Source: a virus
Length of the DNA stretch: 58,364 nucleotides
Virus record (IMG/VR): IMGVR_UViG_3300025131_009806
Coordinates: 1-58,364 of that record
Reading direction: 5' to 3' (one strand)
The position numbers were made by a program, and so were the translations under genes. The notes beneath the pieces were generated by a model that did no database searches, was not told the DNA's origin, and worked only from the letters and a program-made list of their open reading frames with translations. Shown piece after piece: positions 17,120 through 24,915 of this stretch. Within the stretch, counting starts at the first letter, position 1, and the number at the start of each line of letters is the position of its first letter.

Positions 17120-18358
17120 ATGAATACGTGGTATGTCATACCTGCACGCAAGGGTTCTAAGGGGCTCAAGTTTAAAAATAGAAGACTGTTGCCAATAACA
17201 GTAAATCAGATACCTGATCATGAAAAAGATAATATCATAGTATCTACTGATGACGAAGCTCTAATTGATTTCTGTAAAGAGAAAAATATTTTATTTAGAG
17301 ATAGGCCTCGCCATCTATCTAGTGATGAAGCATCTTTAAAGGATGTGATTTTAGATACTGTACAGTATTTTAAAATGGATTCAGATGATATAGTTGTAAT
17401 TCTTTTTCCAACATTTCCACAAAGAACATTTGATGATATCAGAGAAGCCTTAGCTTTTCTAGATAAAAATAACTTAAAGTCTTGCACAGGAAAAAGAGTC
17501 ATAGAAGATAATCATCCGTATCTGTGCTTTGAAAAGTCTGGGAGCATACTGGGAAAAAAGGTCGTAGATCATCCACACTATAGAAGACAAGACTATCCAG
17601 ACTGTTTTGGACTTTGTCATCTTGTATGTGTTGCAAAGGCATCAGAGGTATCAAGGCTTGATGATCTTTTGGTAAATTCTGAAACAGGCTACATGTGGTG
17701 TAGAGATGATCTCATAGATGTTGATTATGAAGAAGATTTTTTAAAGTATTCTGAAAAAATGACATCTGGAATTGAAAGATTTAATCCTAGGGCTTTTGAA
17801 ATAGAATTTTCTCCATTTATAAGACACTTTGATAGATACTTTGATGCAATAAAGCTTTTGGGAAAAACAGGAGATAGAGAGTCTTGGCTAGACTGTGCCT
17901 GTGGCAGTGGATATGGAACATCTTTTTTAACAAATTTTACTAGTAATGTATGGGGGTATGATAGAGATAAAGAGGCTATCATGCATGCTAACTGCTTCTA
18001 TAAGAATAGATTTTGCAATTTTACTTCTAGTATAAATGACCTTAGTGATAAAAGATTTGATATAATTTTTTCAATTGAAACCATAGAGCACATGCCTATA
18101 GAGGAAGCAAAAGTCTTTTTAAGGCAGTGCAATGATATGCTTGTAGATGATGGGCACCTATTAATCACAACACCAATTGTTGAAAAAACAAATTTAAATC
18201 CTACTAATGAATTTCATTTTTTTGAATGTTCACTGAGTGATTTTGTTAGTCTCTTAGCTGATGGTGGATTTAATGTGGTCGATACATTATTAAAAGAAAC
18301 AACTTTTACAGATGGTGAAACAAAAGACCAGGGATATTTTAAGTGTCAAAAATCGTAG
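17120..18358 (+). CDS. CMP-sialate-type cytidylyltransferase fused to a methyltransferase
   Basis: A 412-residue two-domain protein. Residues 1 to about 215 match CMP-N-acylneuraminate cytidylyltransferases: IPARKGSKGLKFKNRRL at 6-22 is the nucleotide-binding signature, IIVSTDDEAL follows, and RPRHLSSDEASLKDV fits the usual RPxxLSxDxAxxxDV block. Residues about 230-412 are a class I SAM methyltransferase with WLDCACGSGYGTSFL near 252, YDRD as the acidic motif II, and SIETIEHM near 315. No stop or frame change separates the domains. The fusion suggests methylation of the activated sugar or its precursor, which is inferred. The NeuB gene follows. Confidence 0.8.
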   Translation: MNTWYVIPARKGSKGLKFKNRRLLPITVNQIPDHEKDNIIVSTDDEALIDFCKEKNILFRDRPRHLSSDEASLKDVILDTVQYFKMDSDDIVVILFPTFPQRTFDDIREALAFLDKNNLKSCTGKRVIEDNHPYLCFEKSGSILGKKVVDHPHYRRQDYPDCFGLCHLVCVAKASEVSRLDDLLVNSETGYMWCRDDLIDVDYEEDFLKYSEKMTSGIERFNPRAFEIEFSPFIRHFDRYFDAIKLLGKTGDRESWLDCACGSGYGTSFLTNFTSNVWGYDRDKEAIMHANCFYKNRFCNFTSSINDLSDKRFDIIFSIETIEHMPIEEAKVFLRQCNDMLVDDGHLLITTPIVEKTNLNPTNEFHFFECSLSDFVSLLADGGFNVVDTLLKETTFTDGETKDQGYFKCQKS

Positions 18359-18389
18359 TAAATTTTTATAAATCTTAAAGCTTATAACT

Positions 18390-18395
18390 TATAAT
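18390..18395 (+). promoter_or_regulatory. TATAAT element before neuB
   Basis: TATAAT lies 20 bases before the GTG start of the NeuB gene in the 57-base gap 18359-18415. A second T4-late-like element, TATAAATC, is at 18367-18374. Either could be the promoter core. Confidence 0.4.
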
Positions 18396-18415
18396 TCATA
18401 TAGTAGGAGACAAAA

Positions 18416-19285
18416 GTGAAAAGCAATAGAAAAAATGTGTTTGTTATCGCAGAAATTGGTATCAATCACAATGGTGATCTCGAAATAGCAAAGCGATTAA
18501 TAGATGAAGCTAATAAGGCAGGATTCAATGCTGTAAAATTTCAAAAGAGAACAGTAGAAGATGTGTATGCTCCTGAAGAGCTTGACAGACTACGAGAAAG
18601 TCCATTTGGAACAACAAATAGAGAACAAAAAAACGGACTAGAGTTTAGAGAAGCAGACTATGATGAAATTGATAGATACTGTAAGACTCTATGTATTGAA
18701 TGGTTTGCATCTTCTTGGGATATTAAGAGTCAAGAATTTATTAGGAAGTATGACTTAAAGTACAATAAAGTTGCTTCTGCAATGTTAACCGTAACACCTC
18801 TTCTTCATAAGATCGCTGAAGAAAGAAAGCACACATTTATATCTACTGGAATGAGTACTCTTAGAGAAATTGATGAAGCTGTAAGAGTTTTTAGAAAATA
18901 TGACTGTCCATTTGAATTGATGCACTGTAACTCATCTTATCCCATGAAGGATGAAGAAGCAAATCTTTTAGTTATTAAAACTCTAAGAAACAGATACAGT
19001 TGTGATGTTGGGTATAGCGGACATGAAAGGGGTGTTAGTGTGACTCTAGCTGCAACAGCAATTGGAGCTACTAGCATTGAAAGACATATAACTCTAGATA
19101 GAACGATGTATGGGTCTGATCAAGCTGCATCTCTTGGACTTCCAGCAGTAAGAAAGCTTGTGAGAGATATTAGGGTTATTGAATCTGCTATGGGTGATGG
19201 TGAAAAAAGAATATATGAGAGCGAGAAATCTTGTAGAGAGAAGCTATCAAATCCTTACTGGTTGAAGAAAATGCGAGGTGAATAG
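18416..19285 (+). CDS. neuB: NeuB-family nonulosonic acid synthase without SAF domain
   Basis: Condenses phosphoenolpyruvate with an N-acyl-hexosamine-type sugar to a nine-carbon nonulosonic acid. The 289 residues cover the TIM barrel only: FVIAEIGINHNGDLEIAK at 9-26, GFNAVKFQKR, FASSWD, FISTGMSTLREI, CNSSYPMKDEEANL, GYSGHERG and ERHITLDR are all present in family order. The protein ends at SNPYWLKKMRGE, where classical NeuB (about 345 residues) continues into the antifreeze-like SAF domain. GTG start, set by TAGGAGA at 18403-18409. Between the CMP-sugar synthase and an aminotransferase gene. Product (sialic, legionaminic or pseudaminic type) not resolved. Confidence 0.88.
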   Translation: MKSNRKNVFVIAEIGINHNGDLEIAKRLIDEANKAGFNAVKFQKRTVEDVYAPEELDRLRESPFGTTNREQKNGLEFREADYDEIDRYCKTLCIEWFASSWDIKSQEFIRKYDLKYNKVASAMLTVTPLLHKIAEERKHTFISTGMSTLREIDEAVRVFRKYDCPFELMHCNSSYPMKDEEANLLVIKTLRNRYSCDVGYSGHERGVSVTLAATAIGATSIERHITLDRTMYGSDQAASLGLPAVRKLVRDIRVIESAMGDGEKRIYESEKSCREKLSNPYWLKKMRGE

Positions 19286-19287
19286 TG

Positions 19288-20466
19288 ATGGGTGATCCGA
19301 AGTGGACCTCGGGAAATGAATTAAAGTATTTAAAAGAAGTTCTTAGTAATGAGCACAAGTCAAATCCATTTACTGACAGGCTTGAATCATCTTTTTGTGA
19401 GCTTTATAGCACAAAGTATGCCATAGCGATGAACTCTGCAACTAGTGCAATTCATACAGCCCTGGTTGCAGCAGGTGTTGGTCCCGGTGATGAAGTTATT
19501 ACAACTCCATACACTGTTCTTGTAGATAGTAGCATGGCGATGATAGTTGGAGCAACTCCTGTTTTTGCAGATATTGACTATAACACTCATAATATTTGCC
19601 CAAAGTCTATTTCTGAAAGAATTACTGATAAGACAAAGGCAATTATTGCTGTTTCTTATCATGGTCTTCCCACTGATATTGATCCAATTATGGACCTAGT
19701 AAAGGGAACAGATATAGTTGTAATTGAAGACAATGCTCAAACACAATGTGCACTATATAAGAATAGAAATATTGGAAATACTGCTCATTTTTCTCTTTGG
19801 TCTTTTGAGAGAACAAAACATCTTTCAACCGGCGAGGGAGGAATTCTGTGTACAAATGATGAAAATCTGGCCACAGAAGCAAGAAAGTTTGCAGGAATGG
19901 GATTTAAGAATCTAACAGCTGGAAAAAGTAAAATGGTAGCAATCACACCAAAAGATTTTCAGAGACCAGATTATACACGTCATGATCGAATTGGATTAAA
20001 CTATCGCTACAATGAATTTTGTGCAGCAGTAGCACTTGCACAATTTGAAAGGCTAGAAGAGATTGTCAGGCTAAGGCAAGATGTAGCAAAGCTTTATGAT
20101 GATGCATTTGCTGACACAGACTTCGAACCTCAGCTTGTTCCTGAAGGGTATACTAGTGCATACTTTACATATTGTGCTAAGTCTCCATTTAATAATACAC
20201 GAGAGTGGTTAGCATTTTATAACTATCATCATAATAATTGTGGAGATGATTTTTATGGGATGATGCAGCCTTCTTATTTTGAACCGATCATGGTTGAAAA
20301 AGGTTTCGCTGAAAAGTATGGGGGTACCTGTCCTGTAGCAGAAGAAGTTCAAAGAAGAAGTATGTTATTTAAGACAAATTATAGAAGTCTTGAAGAGGCA
20401 AATCGATATATTGATATTCTTAAACTGACCCTCTGTGCACATATGGAGGGAAAAATAAGAGCATGA
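19288..20466 (+). CDS. DegT/DnrJ/EryC1/StrS sugar aminotransferase
   Basis: A PLP enzyme of 392 residues that would put an amino group on a keto-sugar nucleotide. AMNSATSAIHTAL, GDEVITTPYTVL, VIEDNAQ and SFERTKHLSTGEGG are family landmarks, with K177 in the last as the expected Schiff-base lysine; HDRIGLNYRYNEFCAA follows. It lies next to NeuB, like the PseC/LegC aminotransferases of pseudaminic and legionaminic acid clusters, so a UDP-4-keto sugar is a plausible substrate. ATG 19288 is preferred to GTG 19285 because GAGGTG at 19275-19280 is well spaced. ATGA overlap with the SDR gene. Confidence 0.85.
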   Translation: MGDPKWTSGNELKYLKEVLSNEHKSNPFTDRLESSFCELYSTKYAIAMNSATSAIHTALVAAGVGPGDEVITTPYTVLVDSSMAMIVGATPVFADIDYNTHNICPKSISERITDKTKAIIAVSYHGLPTDIDPIMDLVKGTDIVVIEDNAQTQCALYKNRNIGNTAHFSLWSFERTKHLSTGEGGILCTNDENLATEARKFAGMGFKNLTAGKSKMVAITPKDFQRPDYTRHDRIGLNYRYNEFCAAVALAQFERLEEIVRLRQDVAKLYDDAFADTDFEPQLVPEGYTSAYFTYCAKSPFNNTREWLAFYNYHHNNCGDDFYGMMQPSYFEPIMVEKGFAEKYGGTCPVAEEVQRRSMLFKTNYRSLEEANRYIDILKLTLCAHMEGKIRA

Positions 20467-21284
20467 AATTATTTGATCTATCAGGCAAAAAATGTTTAAT
20501 TACAGGAGCTGGGGGACTTCTAGGAAGGTATCATGCAGAAGCTATTATTGAGGCTGGAGGGTCTGTTATTTTAACTGATATTGATCGTAATAGTGTAGTA
20601 TCATTAGCAGAAGATCTAAAAGAAGGATATGAAAAAGAGTGTGCATCCTGGGCAGTTATGGATGTGACAGATCACAAGTCAATTTCTGGGGTATTAAATC
20701 GTATGGGACCTATTGATATTTTAATTAATAATGCTGCCAAAGATCCAAAAGTAGATAGCACTGGATTAAATGATTCAATTCCACAGTCAAGATTTGAAGT
20801 CATGTCTCTTAAATCATGGAAGGAAGGATTAGATGTATCTTTAAATGGTACATTTTTGGTGACACAAGCTGTTATTAATAAAATGATAAAGAATAATACA
20901 GCTGGAGTTATACTGAATATCTCGTCAGATCTTAGTGTTATAGCACCTGATCAAAGAATATATAAGAATTTATCTGAATCATTTTCTGAACAAAATGTTA
21001 AGCCTATATTTTATTCTGCTTCAAAGTGGGCTATTGTTGGGATGACTAAATATCTTGCCACATATTTTGCATCAAAAAATATAAGAGTTAACTCTATAAG
21101 CCCTGGCGGAGTATTCAATGATCACCCAAAAGGTTTTGTAGAAAAAATATCTAATTTGATACCTATGTCACGAATGGCAAATGTTGATGAGTATAAGGGA
21201 GCAGTTATCTTTGCTTGTTCTGACGCTAGTTCGTATATGACTGGCCATAATCTTATTTTAGATGGTGGAAGAAGCCTATGGTAG
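20463..21284 (+). CDS. Short-chain dehydrogenase/reductase
   Basis: A classical SDR of 273 residues. The cofactor motif TGAGGLLG is at 14-21, followed by NNAAKDP, NISSD with the catalytic serine, and Y184-S-A-S-K188. SISPGG and MTGHNLILDGG close the fold. SDRs of this kind occur next to neuA and neuB in bacterial flagellin or surface sialic-type gene sets (PtmA-like), which fits its position. The substrate is unknown. It overlaps both neighbours by a few bases. Confidence 0.8.
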   Translation: MKLFDLSGKKCLITGAGGLLGRYHAEAIIEAGGSVILTDIDRNSVVSLAEDLKEGYEKECASWAVMDVTDHKSISGVLNRMGPIDILINNAAKDPKVDSTGLNDSIPQSRFEVMSLKSWKEGLDVSLNGTFLVTQAVINKMIKNNTAGVILNISSDLSVIAPDQRIYKNLSESFSEQNVKPIFYSASKWAIVGMTKYLATYFASKNIRVNSISPGGVFNDHPKGFVEKISNLIPMSRMANVDEYKGAVIFACSDASSYMTGHNLILDGGRSLW

Positions 21285-21610
21285 TCTATGTAGACATTGA
21301 TGAAACAATTTGTAGATATGCTGGAGAGAGAGTCTATCATCTTGCAATTCCAATTTTAGAAAGAATAGAAAAGATTAATTTTTTATATGATGAGGGTAAC
21401 ACTATTGTTTATTGGACAGCTCGCGGCGCCACCACAAAAATTGATTGGACAGAGCTGACAAAAAAACAGCTTAGTGAGTGGGGTGCAAAGTACACTGATC
21501 TCAAAATGAATCATAAGCCACACTATGATCTTTTAATATGTGATAAAGCAATAAATTCTACCGTTTTTTTTAGTGATGTTGAGGAGGTAAAAAATGAAAT
21601 CTCTTCCTAA
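21278..21610 (+). CDS. Small HAD-family phosphatase-like protein
   Basis: A 110-residue protein with the HAD nucleophile motif YVDIDETIC (D6 and D8), YWTARG as motif II near residue 48, and HKPHYDLLICDKA as a short motif III/IV region. The size matches small cap-less HAD phosphatases found in capsule and surface sugar clusters. It may remove a phosphate from a sugar intermediate, for example one made by the NeuB branch, but this is inferred. Overlaps the SDR gene by 7 bases and the cupin gene by 17. Confidence 0.65.
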   Translation: MVVYVDIDETICRYAGERVYHLAIPILERIEKINFLYDEGNTIVYWTARGATTKIDWTELTKKQLSEWGAKYTDLKMNHKPHYDLLICDKAINSTVFFSDVEEVKNEISS

Positions 21611-21968
21611 AAAAATTGATTTAGAAATGAAGTTTGTACCCAAGGGATGGGGTTTTGAAAAGTGGATTGTCAATTGTGAGGAATACTGTGGAAAATTACT
21701 TTACTTTGTTAAGGGAAAAAGATGTTCCTGGCATTACCACAAATTAAAAGACGAAGTATTCTACATTCAGTCTGGAAAGATATTAGTAAAGTATTCTGAC
21801 AGAGATGACCTCAATTGTTCAAGTGAAAAAACATTGTCAAGAGGCGATAGCTTTCATGTGTATAGGGGTTTACGTCATCAGATGATAGCACTAGAAGATA
21901 CAGAGCTATTTGAGTTTTCTACAACTCACTATGATTCAGATAGTCATAGGATCAAAAAAGGAGATTAG
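21594..21968 (+). CDS. Cupin-domain protein
   Basis: A 124-residue single-domain cupin. KGWGFEKWIVNCEEYCGKLL is followed by SWHYHKLKDEVFYIQSGKI, a cupin motif 1 with two histidines and a glutamate, and by the second motif GDSFHVYRGLRHQM. Proteins of this type sit in sugar-nucleotide clusters as isomerases or epimerases, or bind a metal with no known reaction. A strong GGAGG lies seven bases before the ATG. Function within the cassette is open. Confidence 0.65.
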   Translation: MKSLPKKIDLEMKFVPKGWGFEKWIVNCEEYCGKLLYFVKGKRCSWHYHKLKDEVFYIQSGKILVKYSDRDDLNCSSEKTLSRGDSFHVYRGLRHQMIALEDTELFEFSTTHYDSDSHRIKKGD

Positions 21969-21971
21969 TTT

Positions 21972-22877
21972 TTGAAAGCTTTGGTCAATAGAGAACCCTT
22001 AAGAGATAGACCGTGGGGCGGCGGAAATCTATTTCTTATCGCTCTATGCGATAGTCTTTTAAAGAATAACATAGAAGTAACACACAGGCTAGATGAGGAT
22101 ATAGACATAATTTTTATGCAAGATCCAAGATACAGTGATCTACAAATATCAGTAAATGAAATAGCATCATATAAAACTTTTAAGCCTGATACCAAGATAA
22201 TACATCGAGTAAATGAATGTGATGCGAGAAAGAATACAGATGATATGGATAATCTCTTAAGAGAGTGTAGCAGAATAACTGACCATACAGTTTTTGTTTC
22301 TGACTGGATGAGAGAGTATCACATCGCACGAGGGTGGAATTGTCTAAGAACTAGTGTGATACATAATGGAGTAGACCTGAACCATTTCTCTCCGCGTGAC
22401 AAGATTGATAATGGAAAAATTAATATTGTCACACATCACTGGTCTAATAATAGGATGAAGGGTTTTGATATCTATGAAAAACTAGATAGATTTGTTAAAG
22501 ACAGTGAGTTATTTACTTTTACTTATATTGGACGTCACAATAACACGTTTAAGAACACAAAGACTATAGATCCGCTATGTGGAATTGATCTTGGTAAAGA
22601 GCTATCTAAGTACAGTGTTTATATAAGCGGATCTGTATATGATCCCGGCCCTAATCATATTTTAGAAAGTATCGCTTGCAAAATTCCAACATATGTTATT
22701 TCTACAGGCGGCGGTGCTGTTGAGTTTGCAGGCCAAGATCACACCTACGATACTTTTGAAGAGTTGATAGAGATTTTAAAATCTAGAGTGTATAAAGCAA
22801 ATGATTATAATGCTAGATCATGGAGTGAATGCATAGATGACTACATGTCGATTATAGAACAGTGTAGAGGAAAATAA
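21972..22877 (+). CDS. GT4-like glycosyltransferase
   Basis: A 301-residue GT-B type enzyme. WGGGNLFLIALCDSL is the acceptor-side glycine loop. VSDWMREYH and VIHNGVDLNHF are typical GT4 segments at the domain boundary, THHWSNNRMKGFD starts the donor half, and DPGPNHILESIACKIPTYV is the donor-binding helix. The start is a TTG with AAGGAG some ten bases upstream; no ATG or GTG is nearer. The stop is overlapped by the next ATG (TAATG). Confidence 0.7.
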   Translation: MKALVNREPLRDRPWGGGNLFLIALCDSLLKNNIEVTHRLDEDIDIIFMQDPRYSDLQISVNEIASYKTFKPDTKIIHRVNECDARKNTDDMDNLLRECSRITDHTVFVSDWMREYHIARGWNCLRTSVIHNGVDLNHFSPRDKIDNGKINIVTHHWSNNRMKGFDIYEKLDRFVKDSELFTFTYIGRHNNTFKNTKTIDPLCGIDLGKELSKYSVYISGSVYDPGPNHILESIACKIPTYVISTGGGAVEFAGQDHTYDTFEELIEILKSRVYKANDYNARSWSECIDDYMSIIEQCRGK

Positions 22878-24058
22878 TGGCAAAAATAAATTTTTTAGAT
22901 CTGGGAATGCAGCCCATAGCAAATAACTTCTTATCAGATAAGTCTGAAATAGATGATGAATATAAGTTCCACTTAACTGTTGTATTTGATGACGAGAGCA
23001 AGCTAGTATCATTGTCAGACTTTGTCCCCCCTGATCTAATGTTCAATGATTCTTATGTGTATCACTCTTCTCTCTCTAAAACGATGAGAGATCATTTCAA
23101 AGAGATAGCTACTAGTCTAACTAAAGAATTTTCACCCAAAAAGATTCTTGAGATAGGCAGCAATGATGGCGTGTTTTTGAAAAATTTTAATAAAAATGAT
23201 GCAATATCAGTTGAACCATGTGGAAATTTTGCTAAGATGACATGTGCTATGGGATATAGCACATATCAAAAATTTTGGAATGCACAGCTAGCAGAAGATA
23301 TAGTGGAAAATCATGGAAAGCAAGATCTCATTTTTTCAGCAAATTGTATATGTCATATTCACAATTTAGAAGAGGCATTTGAATCAATATCCAGGGTGAT
23401 GTCAGAAAGAGGAACTTTTATATTTGAAGATCCCTCTCTTTTAAAGATGATGAGTAGAAGATCTTATGATCAGATATATGATGAACATGCACATATTTTT
23501 TCTGTACTAGCATTAAAGAACCTTCTTTTAAAGCACAGTCTTGAAATATTTAGAGTAGAAAATTTAAATGTTCACGGTGGATCAAATAGAATATTTGTAT
23601 GTCACTCTAATTCTAGATCTATCGAATATAGTGTTCAAGAAAATTTATTTAGAGAGAGAGAAGCAGGTCTTGATACGATAGATGCATATAAAAGATTTTC
23701 ATATGATGTTGAAAAATCAAAAAATCAGCTAGTTGATCTATTAAATGAGCTAAAAAGAAAAGATTATAAAATTATAAGCTACGGTGCGACCTCTAAGTCG
23801 ACAACTGTATTTAATTATTGTGAAATAGACACTAGTATTATTGATTATATTGTAGATACAACACCTGCAAAACAAGGAAAGCTATCTCCTGGCATGCATA
23901 TTCCTGTTAAGTCACCCGAGCCAGGGTTTGATGAAACTGTCGACTATGCTTTTTTAGGAGCATGGAACTATGAAAAAGAAATAGCAGATAAAGAAAAAGA
24001 ATTTTTAAAAAATAAAAGGTTTATAACTCATGTGCCCTACGTCAGATTTATCAAGTAA
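22877..24058 (+). CDS. NDP-sugar C-methyltransferase-like protein lacking the N-terminal zinc cysteines
   Basis: A 393-residue relative of the TylC3/NovU/TcaB9 sugar C-methyltransferases. It shows DLGMQPIANNFL at 7-18, the SAM motif LEIGSNDGVFLKNF near 91-104, YDEHAHIFS (the E-H catalytic region), VHGGSNRIFV, and the C-terminal domain with SYGATSKSTTVFNYC near 300. Family members begin with a zinc-binding domain carrying two Cys pairs; here the first pair's region is absent and the place of the second reads VVFDDESKL, so the zinc site appears lost. Likely substrate is a dTDP-4-keto sugar, inferred from the RmlA/RmlB, FdtA-like and RmlC-like genes nearby. Confidence 0.75.
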   Translation: MAKINFLDLGMQPIANNFLSDKSEIDDEYKFHLTVVFDDESKLVSLSDFVPPDLMFNDSYVYHSSLSKTMRDHFKEIATSLTKEFSPKKILEIGSNDGVFLKNFNKNDAISVEPCGNFAKMTCAMGYSTYQKFWNAQLAEDIVENHGKQDLIFSANCICHIHNLEEAFESISRVMSERGTFIFEDPSLLKMMSRRSYDQIYDEHAHIFSVLALKNLLLKHSLEIFRVENLNVHGGSNRIFVCHSNSRSIEYSVQENLFREREAGLDTIDAYKRFSYDVEKSKNQLVDLLNELKRKDYKIISYGATSKSTTVFNYCEIDTSIIDYIVDTTPAKQGKLSPGMHIPVKSPEPGFDETVDYAFLGAWNYEKEIADKEKEFLKNKRFITHVPYVRFIK

Positions 24059-24470
24059 AGTAGAGCAACTCAGTGTTGATTATCACGAAGATGACAGGGC
24101 TCAAAGAATATTTGACCTATTCAATCTAGAAAATGGTCAAATAAACATATCTCATGTAAATTCTACATCTCACATAGTAGCGTGGCACGTTCATAAAATA
24201 CAGACAGACTATTGGTTTTGTCCAAAGGGTTCATTTAAGGTGGGTCTAGCCGAGCCCCAGCCAGACGGAGGTCACAAAGTTAGGTGGGAATATCTCTCAG
24301 ATAAGAACTTAAAAGCGCTAAGAATACCTCCGGGAACATATCATGGCTATAGGGCGTTACAGCCTGAATCCATAATGCTATATTTTTTAACTGAGAAATA
24401 TGATCCAGAAGATGAAGAGAAAGTGTCTCCAGGAACGTTTGGTGAATCGTGGGAGATAGAAGATAAATGA
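24030..24470 (+). CDS. RmlC-like dTDP-4-keto-sugar epimerase
   Basis: A 146-residue cupin similar to dTDP-4-dehydrorhamnose 3,5-epimerase. AWHVHKIQTDYWFCPKGSF carries the histidine pair and the strand that follows, and RIPPGTYHGYRAL is the second cupin motif with its conserved histidine. It is shorter than RmlC (about 180 residues), so a single-site epimerase is possible. The ATG lies inside the end of the methyltransferase gene (29-base overlap), and the stop is part of an ATGA overlap. Confidence 0.65.
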   Translation: MCPTSDLSSKVEQLSVDYHEDDRAQRIFDLFNLENGQINISHVNSTSHIVAWHVHKIQTDYWFCPKGSFKVGLAEPQPDGGHKVRWEYLSDKNLKALRIPPGTYHGYRALQPESIMLYFLTEKYDPEDEEKVSPGTFGESWEIEDK

Positions 24471-24880
24471 ATACGACAGTTGAGGATTTAAAGATTATAA
24501 ATCTATTGAGACACTGTGACAGTAGTGGAGACCTTGTAGCAATTGAGTCATTAAAAGATATTCCGATCAATATATCTAGAATTTTTTATGTGTTTGGATC
24601 TGATGGAGAAAATAGAGGAAACCATGCGCACTTTAAAACAAGACAAGTTTTAATATGTGTAAATGGATCTGTTATTGTGACTTGTAAAGATGGCACCAAT
24701 ACAATATCATTTAATCTAGACAGTAAAGATAAAGCTCTCTTTATACCGGAAATGATATGGGACTCAGTAAGCTATACTGGAAAGAATACAATTTTACTAG
24801 TTCTTTCTGATTCACAGTATGATAGAGATGACTATATAGAAGACTTTGATATATTCAAGAATATAAAGTCTCAGCTTTGA
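24467..24880 (+). CDS. FdtA/QdtA-like dTDP-4-keto-6-deoxyhexose isomerase
   Basis: A 137-residue cupin of the FdtA/WxcM type, which shifts the keto group of dTDP-4-keto-6-deoxyglucose from C4 to C3 before amination. GNHAHFKTRQVLICVNGSV is the signature block (the HAH pair sits in the active site), and SQYDRDDYIEDFDIF is the typical C-terminal block. With RmlA, RmlB and a DegT aminotransferase in the same cassette, a dTDP-3-amino-sugar route is complete on paper. The choice between the 3,4-ketoisomerase variants cannot be made by eye. Confidence 0.75.
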   Translation: MNTTVEDLKIINLLRHCDSSGDLVAIESLKDIPINISRIFYVFGSDGENRGNHAHFKTRQVLICVNGSVIVTCKDGTNTISFNLDSKDKALFIPEMIWDSVSYTGKNTILLVLSDSQYDRDDYIEDFDIFKNIKSQL

Positions 24881-24883
24881 CAG

Positions 24884-24889
24884 TATAAT
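24884..24889 (+). promoter_or_regulatory. TATAAT element before the epimerase gene at 24916
   Basis: The 35-base gap 24881-24915 reads CAGTATAATATAAAG, with TATAAT 27 bases before the next ATG. It recalls the elements in other gaps but has no clear -35. Confidence 0.35.
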
Positions 24890-24915
24890 ATAAAGTAGAA
24901 TAGTGAGATAGCATT

